Shown one piece after another: positions 1-5,945 of a stretch of DNA of 14,720 nucleotides; the stretch's first letter is position 1; the number at the start of each line of letters is the position of its first letter. The notes beneath the pieces were generated by a model, which had not been told where the DNA came from, did no database searches, and saw only the letters and a program-made list of their open reading frames with translations. Origin of the DNA: an uncultured Clostridia bacterium (GTDB taxonomy: Bacteria; Bacillota; Clostridia; Oscillospirales; Acutalibacteraceae); contig CANQSG010000034.1 of NCBI GenBank assembly GCA_947626485.1, forward strand, positions 1 through 14,720. The letters run 5' to 3'. A program made the translations under genes and the position numbers.

Positions 1-567
1 CGCAACGTCGGGCATCCCGGCGCGGTAACGGCTGTTCAGACCGCAGCCGAGCAGCGCGACCGGCTTGCCGGAGACGTCGAGTGCGCCCTGCATGGCGGCG
101 TTGTCGATGCCGCGGGCGGCGCCGTTGACGATCGAAAAGCCGCCGCGCGACAGGCGGGCGCTCAGCGACCGGGCGGCGCGCTCACCGTAATCCGACGCCT
201 TGCGGGGGCCGACGACGGCGACGAAGACCTCGTCGGAGAAGTCGCGCAGCTTGCCGGTGCGGTAAAGCAGGACGGGCGGGTCGGGCAGGTTGCGAAAGGC
301 GGCGGGATAGGCCGGATCGTCGTAGGGCAGAATTTCGGCGTCGATCTCGCGGCAGACCTCGAGGGTGCGGCGGGCTTTGTCGACCGGCGTCGACTCCATG
401 CGGGTGAGCTCGAGCCGGGTAAAGAGGCGCGAGGCGCACAGGTCGGCGTGCTCGGCTTCGTAAACGCCGCGCGCCGACGAAAACCGTTCGAGGATTTTCG
501 CGACGCGCCGGTTGGCAAACCCCAGCACGCCCTGTAACCAGACCCAGTAGAGCAGTTCTTCGATCAT
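1..567 (-). CDS. dprA: DNA-processing protein DprA, partial (C-terminal part beyond the window)
   Basis: Loads RecA on incoming single-stranded DNA during natural transformation; it acts in the cytoplasm. The 189 codons visible run from an ATG at 567 to the window edge without a stop. Residues 1-65 form the helical SAM-like N-terminal part (start MIEELLYWVWLQGV). The Rossmann-like DprA core follows, with VVGPRKASDYG at about 131-141, NGAARGIDNAAMQGAL at 160-175 (the family usually has SGxARGID, here NG) and LLGCGLNSRYRAG at 183-195. The start codon overlaps the stop of the upstream methyltransferase gene in an ATGA arrangement, so translation is probably coupled and transcription comes from the infC operon. 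DprA is common in Firmicutes not known to be competent, so presence does not prove transformability. The C-terminal winged helix cannot be checked. Confidence 0.9.
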   Translation of the reverse strand, partial: MIEELLYWVWLQGVLGFANRRVAKILERFSSARGVYEAEHADLCASRLFTRLELTRMESTPVDKARRTLEVCREIDAEILPYDDPAYPAAFRNLPDPPVLLYRTGKLRDFSDEVFVAVVGPRKASDYGERAARSLSARLSRGGFSIVNGAARGIDNAAMQGALDVSGKPVALLGCGLNSRYRAGMPDVA

Positions 568-1343
568 GACCGACCTCGAACCATCTCCCAGAGGACGATG
601 GCTGCCGCCGCCGCCGCGTTGAGCGACTCGGCGCGCCCCGCCATGGGGACGGTAACGCGGGCGTCCGCAAGCGTTTTTACACGGTCGGACAGCCCATTGG
701 CTTCGTTGCCGATGCAGGCGATCGCCCCGCGCGAGAAATCCGCCGCCGTGACGGGCTGCGCGGCCTGCGCCACGCAGGCGTAAACCGGGACGGGGGCAGC
801 TTCAAGCGCGGCGTAAAAATCCGGCGGGCAGCAGACGGGCAGGCGCAGCAGCGCGCCCATCGACGCCCGCAGCGATTTCGGGGCGAAGGGATCGCAGGTA
901 TCGTCGGATAAAAGCAGACCATCCAGACCCAGCGCCTCCGCCGTCCGGCTCATCGCGCCGAGATTGGATGGATCCTGCACGCGCTCGAGCGCGAGGTAAT
1001 ACCCGCCGGCGCGCAGGGAAAATGCCGTCTGCGGCAGGCGCAGCAGGCAGAGCACCCCCTGGGGCGAGACGGTGTCCGCCAGGCGGGCGAAGAGCTCGTC
1101 GTCCAGCAGATAACAGGCGTCCGCCGCCGCGGCAAGCAAGTCGATTTCCGGGTCGCTTGCCAGCCGGCGGGAAACGACGAGCGCCGGAAAGCGGGCGCCG
1201 GAACGCGCGGCGTCGACGCACAGGCGCAGCCCTTCGAGCACCGTCATGCCGGTTTCCCGGCGGAAACGGCTCGACCGGAGCAGCTTGACGATCTGTTTGC
1301 AAAGCGGGTTTTCCCGGCTCGTGATCGGCTGAAAGGGGGGCAT
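564..1343 (-). CDS. SpoU/TrmH-family RNA 2'-O-methyltransferase (23S rRNA RlmB-like)
   Basis: Predicted to transfer a methyl group from S-adenosylmethionine to a ribose 2'-OH in RNA, most likely 23S rRNA. At 259 aa it has the usual family size. An N-terminal L30e-like substrate-binding domain (about 1-105, with TVLEGLRLCVDAA at 34-46) precedes the SPOUT knot domain. The three SpoU motifs are visible: DPSNLGAMSRTAEALG at 124-139, GNEANGLSDR at 212-221, and VPMAGRAESLNAAAAAAI at 232-249. The ATG at 1343 has a GGAGAG ribosome site 5 nt upstream. It lies downstream of rplT past a weak hairpin, with no promoter visible, so it probably depends on read-through from the infC operon. Its stop overlaps the dprA start by 4 nt. 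The exact target nucleotide cannot be told from sequence alone. Confidence 0.9.
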   Translation of the reverse strand: MPPFQPITSRENPLCKQIVKLLRSSRFRRETGMTVLEGLRLCVDAARSGARFPALVVSRRLASDPEIDLLAAAADACYLLDDELFARLADTVSPQGVLCLLRLPQTAFSLRAGGYYLALERVQDPSNLGAMSRTAEALGLDGLLLSDDTCDPFAPKSLRASMGALLRLPVCCPPDFYAALEAAPVPVYACVAQAAQPVTAADFSRGAIACIGNEANGLSDRVKTLADARVTVPMAGRAESLNAAAAAAIVLWEMVRGRS

Positions 1344-1372
1344 GGCTTCTCTCCGTTCCGTCAGATTCCGCA

Positions 1373-1410
1373 GGAAAGGAACAACGCCCGAGCACAGACC
1401 CCGGGCGTTG
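1373..1410 (-). terminator. weak intrinsic terminator or processing hairpin after rplT
   Basis: A 9-bp perfect stem (CAACGCCCG / CGGGCGTTG, 1382-1390 with 1402-1410) and an 11-nt loop begin 3 nt after the rplT stop. On the minus strand the stem is followed by TTCCTTTCC rather than a solid U run, so termination is probably partial. That would lower expression of the methyltransferase and dprA relative to the ribosomal proteins. Confidence 0.5.
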
Positions 1411-1413
1411 AGC

Positions 1414-1773
1414 TTACTTTTCTAACGCTTTTTTGGCATTTTTCGCAAGGGTGGCAAAACCGGCGGCATCGTTGACCGCCAGATCGGCCAGCATTTTGCG
1501 GTTGAGCTGAGAGCCGGATTTCTTCAGCCCGTTCATGAAGGTGGAATAGTTCATGCCGTTGCATTTCGCCGCGGCGGAGATGCGGGTGATCCAGAGACGG
1601 CGGAAATCGCGCTTCTTCTGCCGGCGGCCGATGTAGGCATAGTTGCCGGATTTCATCACGGCCTGTTTCGCCGTGCGGAACAGCTTGGATTTTGCGCCGA
1701 AATAACCCTTTGCGAGTTTTAAGGTCTTTTTTCTTCTTTTGCGCGTCGACAGCGCGCCTTTGACTCGTGCCAT
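1414..1773 (-). CDS. rplT: 50S ribosomal protein L20
   Basis: A primary 23S rRNA-binding protein needed for early assembly of the large subunit; in Bacillus and E. coli L20 also represses its own operon by binding the mRNA leader or operator. The 119-aa product is the normal length and matches the family end to end: basic N-terminal tail MARVKGALSTRKRRKKTLKLAKGYFG summarised by its start MARVKGA and RKRRKK (residues 11-16), then GRRQKKRDFR at about 49-58, WITRISAA at 61-68 and the MNYSTFMNGLKKSG region at 74-87. A GGAGG site lies 10 nt before the ATG. It follows rpmI by 37 nt in the conserved infC-rpmI-rplT order. It is the likely effector of the leader upstream of infC. Confidence 0.98.
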   Translation of the reverse strand: MARVKGALSTRKRRKKTLKLAKGYFGAKSKLFRTAKQAVMKSGNYAYIGRRQKKRDFRRLWITRISAAAKCNGMNYSTFMNGLKKSGSQLNRKMLADLAVNDAAGFATLAKNAKKALEK

Positions 1774-1810
1774 TTGTCAGAAACCTCCAGTAATGTATGT
1801 GTTGTACTTC

Positions 1811-2008
1811 TTATTTGTAAGGGATCATCCGCTTGACGGCGGCGGTGTTCGTCACGTCGGCGACGATCGTCTTGCGCAGGTTGCGTTTCCGCTTGGTGGT
1901 CTTTTTGTTGAGAATGTGCGACTTGTAGGCGTGCGCGCGCTTGACCTTGCCGGTCTTCGTCAGTTTGAAGCGCTTTTTGGCGCCGCTGTGGGTTTTCAGT
2001 TTGGGCAT
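1811..2008 (-). CDS. rpmI: 50S ribosomal protein L35
   Basis: Small basic component of the 50S subunit, 65 aa as usual. The diagnostic start MPKLKTHSGAKKRFK sets the ATG at 2008; a longer frame opening upstream runs back into infC and is not used. The rest is strongly basic (KVKRAHAYKSHILNKK, then KRKRNLRK at about 40-47) and ends MIPYK. An AGGAAGGA ribosome site precedes the ATG by about 11 nt. It sits 41 nt after infC and 37 nt before rplT. No separate promoter or operator structure is evident in the infC-rpmI gap, in contrast to E. coli, where L20 control acts on rpmI translation. Confidence 0.97.
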   Translation of the reverse strand: MPKLKTHSGAKKRFKLTKTGKVKRAHAYKSHILNKKTTKRKRNLRKTIVADVTNTAAVKRMIPYK

Positions 2009-2049
2009 GATTTGTTTCGTCCTTCCTAAGATTTGAATTTGAGCGGGGA

Positions 2050-2565
2050 TTATTTGGCGGGCTGAGGCGCAAGGAACATGATCATTTTGCGCCCTTCCAT
2101 CTTCGCAGGCTTTTCCACGACGGCGCAATCCGCACAGTATTCGGCGAATCGCTTCATCGTCTCGTGTCCGATTTCGGGGTGGCCGAGCTCCCGTCCGCGA
2201 AAGCGGATGGAGACCTTGACCTTGTTGCCCTCCGCCAGAAAACGCCGGGCGTGGTTGCCCTTGGTCTCGAAATCGTGGAGGTCGATGCTGAGCCCCAGCC
2301 AGATCTCCTTGATCTCGACCGTCTTCTGGTTCTTGCGGGCTTCCTTTTCGCGCTTGGCCTGCTCAAAGCGATACTTACCGTAGTCCATGATCTTGCAGAC
2401 CGGCGGCGTCGCGTTCGGGGCGATGTTCACGAGGTCGAGATCCTTGGCATAGGCGGCGTTGAGCGCGTCCTTGATCGGCAAAATGCCGAGCTGCGCGCCG
2501 TCCGCGTCGATCACGCGGACTTCGGGAAACCGGATTTCCTCATTGATGGCAATTTCTTTACGAAT
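2050..2565 (-). CDS. infC: translation initiation factor IF-3 (AUU start codon)
   Basis: IF-3 binds the 30S subunit, prevents premature 50S joining and proofreads start codon and initiator tRNA. Beginning at ATT (2563-2565) the product is 171 aa, the normal size, with N-terminus MRKEIAINEEIR as in clostridial IF-3. The N domain includes VRVIDADGAQLGI (17-29) and the signature PPVCKIMDYGKYRFE (54-68). A charged linker (about 68-85) leads to the C domain with RFRGRE at 121-126. A GGAGGT site ends 9 nt before the ATT; no ATG, GTG or TTG in this frame lies near it. The nearest in-frame ATG is far upstream, inside the promoter/leader region. A rare AUU/AUC/AUA start is the known autoregulatory device of infC, because IF-3 discriminates against it. 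First gene of the operon. Confidence 0.95.
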   Translation of the reverse strand: MRKEIAINEEIRFPEVRVIDADGAQLGILPIKDALNAAYAKDLDLVNIAPNATPPVCKIMDYGKYRFEQAKREKEARKNQKTVEIKEIWLGLSIDLHDFETKGNHARRFLAEGNKVKVSIRFRGRELGHPEIGHETMKRFAEYCADCAVVEKPAKMEGRKMIMFLAPQPAK

Positions 2566-2719
2566 GGGTAATGCACCTCCGTACCCGTAAAATACAACGC
2601 GCGAACGGGTTTGCCGTTCGCGCGAAAAGAGACCTGTCGTGCAGGTTTCAAGAAGCGGGATAAACCTCCTCGGGACGGAACCCGGAGGTGAGAACGGAAA
2701 ACCGATTCTGCTTGATTGT
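2566..2719 (-). promoter_or_regulatory. structured infC mRNA leader, probable L20-type attenuator
   Basis: About 150 nt separate the predicted transcription start (near 2719) from the AUU codon. The transcript can form, in order: hairpin 1 (ACCTCC at 2684-2689 with GGAGGT at 2664-2669, inner GGG/CCC, GA bulge); hairpin 2 (ACCTG/CAGGT, 2642-2646 with 2632-2636); a strong intrinsic terminator (2589-2624); and a small stem GGGTA/TACCC (2582-2586 with 2566-2570) that holds the ribosome site in its loop. The 5' arm CACCTCCG (2683-2690) is also perfectly complementary to the infC ribosome site CGGAGGTG. The layout fits the known Firmicutes L20 leader upstream of infC-rpmI-rplT. I could not verify the L20-binding consensus itself. 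Confidence 0.65.
2589..2624 (-). terminator. intrinsic terminator/attenuator in the infC leader
   Basis: An 11-bp perfect stem (CGCGCGAACGG / CCGTTCGCGCG, 2614-2624 with 2598-2608) with a 5-nt loop is followed on the minus strand by TTGTATTTT. It lies between the infC promoter and the infC start, so it must be conditional or leaky. It can also stop read-through from the GH43-like gene upstream, after which no other terminator is seen. Confidence 0.85.
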
Positions 2720-2725
2720 AAAGTT

Positions 2726-2754
2726 ATTATACCAGATCGCCCGGCGCGTGTCAA
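2726..2754 (-). promoter_or_regulatory. consensus sigma-A promoter of the infC operon
   Basis: A perfect TTGACA (-35, 2749-2754), a 17-bp spacer and a perfect TATAAT (-10, 2726-2731), with a TGG extension before the -10. The -35 box begins 8 bp beyond the stop codon of the upstream gene. Confidence 0.92.
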
Positions 2755-2761
2755 GTGTTTT

Positions 2762-3555
2762 TTATTCGAACGCGAGCTCGGCGATGGCGACGCCGCCCTC
2801 ATAGGGCACGCCGAAGCCGTTCCAGCCGGCGGTCGTGATATAATAGCGGCCGCCCTCGCGCACGACCTCCCCCGCGTGGACGGGCAGCTCGGCGACGACC
2901 ATATCCGCGTGGCGGCTTTTGGTGTAATCGCCGAAGTGCCGCGGGTCGTCGGAGCAGAAGACGAGGGTGTTATGGTAATTGTCCTTGCCGCAGTCGGTGT
3001 AGGTGGTGAAAAGATAATAGCGCGAGCCGTGCCGCAGGACGAAGGGGGATTCGAAGGCGCCCCAGGGGGGATTGAGCGGCGCGTCGCCCGAGGAGGTGAG
3101 CGCGTAGCCCTGAAACTCCCAGTGGATGAGGTCTTCGGAATAGAGCAGCGAAATGCAGCTGTAATGGTCTTTGACGCCGCTCGCGTACATCAGCCAGCCG
3201 TTCTCATACGGCAAAACCATGTGGTCGCGGTTGACCGCCATGGGCGGGTCGCCGGTCACGAAAAGCGAATGCTCCATCCAGTGATAGGGGCGGTCGGTGA
3301 CGGCGAGGCGGGTGACGCCGGGGCCGAAGAACATATAATACAGCTCCTCGTGCCGAATGACGGCGGGCGCCCAGACGCGCGCGCCCCAGTCGACGACCTT
3401 GCCGGTCTCGCGCATGGGGACGCGCAGCAGATCCTCCGTGCAGCCGACGGTGAAATACCGCTCGGTGTCGGGCCCGTCGTTCGACAGGCTCGTGGGCGGT
3501 AAAGCGGCCGCCAGTCGGAGACGATGCGGGGTGTCTCGACGCCGGGAACGGACAT
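2762..3555 (-). pseudogene. GH43-like five-bladed beta-propeller glycosidase, apparently frameshifted
   Basis: Resembles the GH43/GH32/GH130 propeller superfamily, whose members cleave or phosphorolyse furanosides, xylosides or mannosides; the substrate is unknown. The ATG at 3555 opens a frame reading MSVPGVETPRIVSDWRPLYRP. Near 3494-3496 (a CCC run on the coding strand) sense continues in another frame as TSLSNDGPDTERYFTVG and runs to the stop at 2762. Restoring one C gives a continuous 264-aa protein. The downstream frame contains WGARVWAPAVI, ELYYMFFGP, DHMVLPYENGWLMYASG and WGAFESPFVL, typical of propeller blades. The longest intact piece starts at an internal ATG (3415, 217 aa) and lacks the first blade. 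There is no signal peptide. The start is 13 nt after the phosphoesterase stop, with a G-rich ribosome site, so the two are co-transcribed. The cause may be a true mutation or a homopolymer sequencing error. Confidence 0.75.
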
Positions 3556-3568
3556 CTTCCCCGCCCTC

Positions 3569-4561
3569 TTACTGCTTGTCGACCGCCGCCTGCCCGAGCT
3601 TGACGTGGGTCGAGGTGATGCGGGGCTCGAAGGAACCGAAGATCGGCTTCGGATAGGGGTCGCACATGTAGGGCGTCACGCCGTACATATAGGTCGTTTT
3701 GGCGCCGTCGATGTCGAGCTCGCCGTCGGACGAGACGGTGACGATGGCGTTCAGCGGGTCGTTGTAATAGGCGCACTGGGCGGCGTGGGGGTATTTCTCG
3801 ATGAATTCCTTCGGGAAGCAATCGTGCTTGTCGCGCGACCAGAAGCCGGAATAGGTGGAATTGACGTTGAAATAGGCGACGCCGTCGACCGTGGCGAAGG
3901 AGTTCGTGTGATAATGGCCGTTGATGCAGAGCAGCACGCGGTTGGGGTGCGCTTCGTTGACCTCGCGGAAAATGGCGCGGATCTCCTGCGCGTCGAGCGA
4001 GCCGCTGTTGCAGCTGCCGATGCTGGGGTCGCGGGTCGTGCCGTCGACCTGGAAGGTGGAGTGACTGAAGATGATGCAGGGATAGGGCGAAGCGAGCAGC
4101 GTCTCGCGCAGCCAGGCGCGCTGCGGGGCGCCGACGAGGTTGTGGTCGTAGCTCCAGTCGGGGCCGCCGACCGAATGGCCGGGATAATGCTGCAAAACGC
4201 CGTCCTTGATGAAGTGGTTGGTGTCGAGGAAAATGAGGCGGAAGCCCTTCAAATCGCGGTAATAATAGCTCTTGTCGAGGCCGTAGACCGCGTTGAGTTC
4301 CTCGAGCGAATCGACGCCCTGCAGCTCGTGGTTGCCATAGGCGCCGAAGGCGGGCAGACCCTCGGGGTTATGCAGGAAGCGGTCGAGGGCGGGCTTGCCG
4401 TTCTCCAGCGTGGTGACCATGAAGTCGCCGCAGTGGGTCACGGCGTCGACGTTATTCTCCACCGCGCGGGCGAAGATCGCGTCGAGCCCTTCGAGCGCCC
4501 AGGGCTGCACCCAGGGGTTATAATGATAATCCGTAAAGACCGATAATTTGATGACCGACAT
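3569..4561 (-). CDS. calcineurin-like metallophosphoesterase
   Basis: A 330-aa cytoplasmic protein predicted to hydrolyse a phosphoester with a two-metal centre. All metallophosphatase motifs are present in order: D11 and H13 in FTDYHY, D46 in CGDF, GNHE at 76-79, H167 in FSHS, and GHYH at 215-218. No signal peptide or membrane segment is seen, and the natural substrate cannot be inferred; the family spans nucleotide, lipid and sugar phosphates. The region after 225 (long, rich in Tyr, Asn and Asp) ends with IFGSFEPRITSTHVKLGQ and is unlike simple housekeeping members. The ATG at 4561 has GGAG 9 nt upstream and a promoter at 4597-4625. It is first of a two-gene unit with the GH43-like gene, hinting at turnover of a phosphorylated or glycosylated compound (inference). 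Confidence 0.88.
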   Translation of the reverse strand: MSVIKLSVFTDYHYNPWVQPWALEGLDAIFARAVENNVDAVTHCGDFMVTTLENGKPALDRFLHNPEGLPAFGAYGNHELQGVDSLEELNAVYGLDKSYYYRDLKGFRLIFLDTNHFIKDGVLQHYPGHSVGGPDWSYDHNLVGAPQRAWLRETLLASPYPCIIFSHSTFQVDGTTRDPSIGSCNSGSLDAQEIRAIFREVNEAHPNRVLLCINGHYHTNSFATVDGVAYFNVNSTYSGFWSRDKHDCFPKEFIEKYPHAAQCAYYNDPLNAIVTVSSDGELDIDGAKTTYMYGVTPYMCDPYPKPIFGSFEPRITSTHVKLGQAAVDKQ

Positions 4562-4596
4562 GACACAACACTCCGTTTCGTTTTGTTGTCTGCCCT

Positions 4597-4625
4597 ATTT
4601 TAGCAGGTTCCCGGCGGCTTGTCAA
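4597..4625 (-). promoter_or_regulatory. sigma-A promoter of the phosphoesterase/GH43-like unit
   Basis: TTGACA (4620-4625), a 17-bp spacer and TAAAAT (4597-4602). It lies about 36 nt before the ATG and downstream of the serA terminator, marking a new transcription unit. Confidence 0.85.
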
Positions 4626-4697
4626 GGTAATTTTCGCCCATTTTTGTGCAAATTTTTCGCCCCTTTCTTCCCCGCTCCCGTTTCGCCGCCGGATGAC

Positions 4698-4734
4698 AAA
4701 AAAGCGCCCGCCGACCAAGGTGAGGTCGACGGGC
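4698..4734 (-). terminator. intrinsic terminator of the serCA operon
   Basis: On the minus strand an 11-bp stem (GCCCGTCGACC with GGTCGGCGGGC, one U-G pair; 4724-4734 with 4706-4716) and a 7-nt loop are followed by GC and six U. It begins about 42 nt after the serA stop. The remaining bases up to the next promoter (4626-4697) are pyrimidine-rich and hold nothing I recognise. Confidence 0.92.
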
Positions 4735-4775
4735 AAAAGGATGAAAAAAGCGGAATTTTTTTCGCGGAAAACGGG

Positions 4776-5939
4776 TCAGACGACGCGCACGCGGATGACG
4801 TTCTCCACCCCGCGGACGGCGTCGGCGATCTGGGCGCAGTCATCGAGGTCGATGTCGAGCATCGTGTAGGCGTAATCGCCGCGCGACTTGTTCAGCAGGT
4901 TTTCGATGTTGCCGCCCTGCGCCGAAACCGCGCCGGTGATGGCGGAGAGGATATTCGGCACGTTCTTGTGGATCACGCAGAGGCGGCGCACCGCGCTGCG
5001 CGGCATCGAGATCGAGGGCATATTGACCGAGTTTTCGATGTTGCCGTTCTCGATGTAGTCGATCAGCTCGCGCGCTGCCATTTCGGCGCAGTTGTCCTCG
5101 GATTCGGGCGTCGAGGCGCCGAGGTGCGGAATGGCGATCACGCCGTCGACCCCGAGCATTTCGTCGGTCGGGAAATCGACGACGTAGGCGGCGACCTTAC
5201 CGGCTTCGAGCGCGGCGATCATCGCGCCGGAATCGACGAGGTCGGCGCGGGAGAAGTTGAGGATGCGCACGCCGTCCTTCATGGCGGCGAAGGCGTCGGC
5301 ATTCAGGAAGCCCTTGGTGTCGGCGGTCAGCGGGACGTGCACCGTGATATAATCGCAGTTCGCGTAGATCTCTTTCAGATCCATCGCGCGGACGGCGCTG
5401 TGGGTCAGGTTCCAGGCGGAATTGATCGAGAGATAGGGGTCGTAGCCGTAGACGTGCATGCCGAGGTGGTTCGCGGCGTTGGCGACCTGCACGCCGATGG
5501 CGCCGAGGCCGATCACGCCGAGGTTTTTGCCCTTGATCTCGGGGCCGACGAAGGCGCTCTTGCCCTTTTCGACCAGCTTCGCCACTTCGGCGCCGTTGCC
5601 CTTCAAGGTGCGCGCCCACTCGATGGCGGGAATGACGCGGCGGGAGGAGATGAGCAGTCCGGCGAGGACGAGCTCTTTGACGGCGTTGGCGTTGGCGCCC
5701 GGCGTGTTGAAAACGACGATGCCGTCCGCGGCGCAGCGGTCGACCGGGATATTATTCGTCCCGGCGCCGGCGCGGGCGATGGCGAGCAGGCTTTCGGGAA
5801 ACGCGACGTCGTGCAGCGCGGCCGAGCGGACGATGGCGCCGACCGGCTCGTCACAGTTTTCGGAGATCGTATAGGCGGCGGGGTCGAAGACGTTGAGCCC
5901 CGAGGCGGAAATTTTATTGTAGGTTTGAATCTGTTTCAT
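4776..5939 (-). CDS. serA: D-3-phosphoglycerate dehydrogenase with C-terminal ACT domain
   Basis: Oxidises 3-phosphoglycerate to 3-phosphohydroxypyruvate with NAD+, the first step of serine synthesis. The 387-aa chain has a split substrate domain (about 1-95 and 285-310) around a Rossmann domain with GLGAIG at 144-149 and an acidic residue in YGYDPY (D167). The catalytic set is visible: R231 in NFSRADLVD, E260 in FPTDE, and H272 in PHLGASTPE. Residues 319-387 form one ACT domain (VIHKNVPNILSAIT, GGNIENLLNKSRGDYAY), the usual site of serine feedback. The large intervening allosteric domain of longer SerA forms is absent. It starts 6 nt after the serC stop, so the pair is one operon. Neighbouring serC makes the assignment firm over other 2-hydroxyacid dehydrogenases. 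Confidence 0.95.
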   Translation of the reverse strand: MKQIQTYNKISASGLNVFDPAAYTISENCDEPVGAIVRSAALHDVAFPESLLAIARAGAGTNNIPVDRCAADGIVVFNTPGANANAVKELVLAGLLISSRRVIPAIEWARTLKGNGAEVAKLVEKGKSAFVGPEIKGKNLGVIGLGAIGVQVANAANHLGMHVYGYDPYLSINSAWNLTHSAVRAMDLKEIYANCDYITVHVPLTADTKGFLNADAFAAMKDGVRILNFSRADLVDSGAMIAALEAGKVAAYVVDFPTDEMLGVDGVIAIPHLGASTPESEDNCAEMAARELIDYIENGNIENSVNMPSISMPRSAVRRLCVIHKNVPNILSAITGAVSAQGGNIENLLNKSRGDYAYTMLDIDLDDCAQIADAVRGVENVIRVRVV

Positions 5940-5945
5940 GTTTTC

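Noticed and set aside
2566..2802. An N-terminal extension of infC to an ATG at 2802
   Set aside because: It would translate the promoter, leader hairpins and ribosome site and begin inside the preceding gene; IF-3 has no such extension.
3494..3496. Programmed -1 ribosomal frameshifting in the GH43-like gene
   Set aside because: There is no X-XXY-YYZ slippery heptamer, only CCC, and no obvious stimulatory pseudoknot; an indel or sequencing error is simpler.
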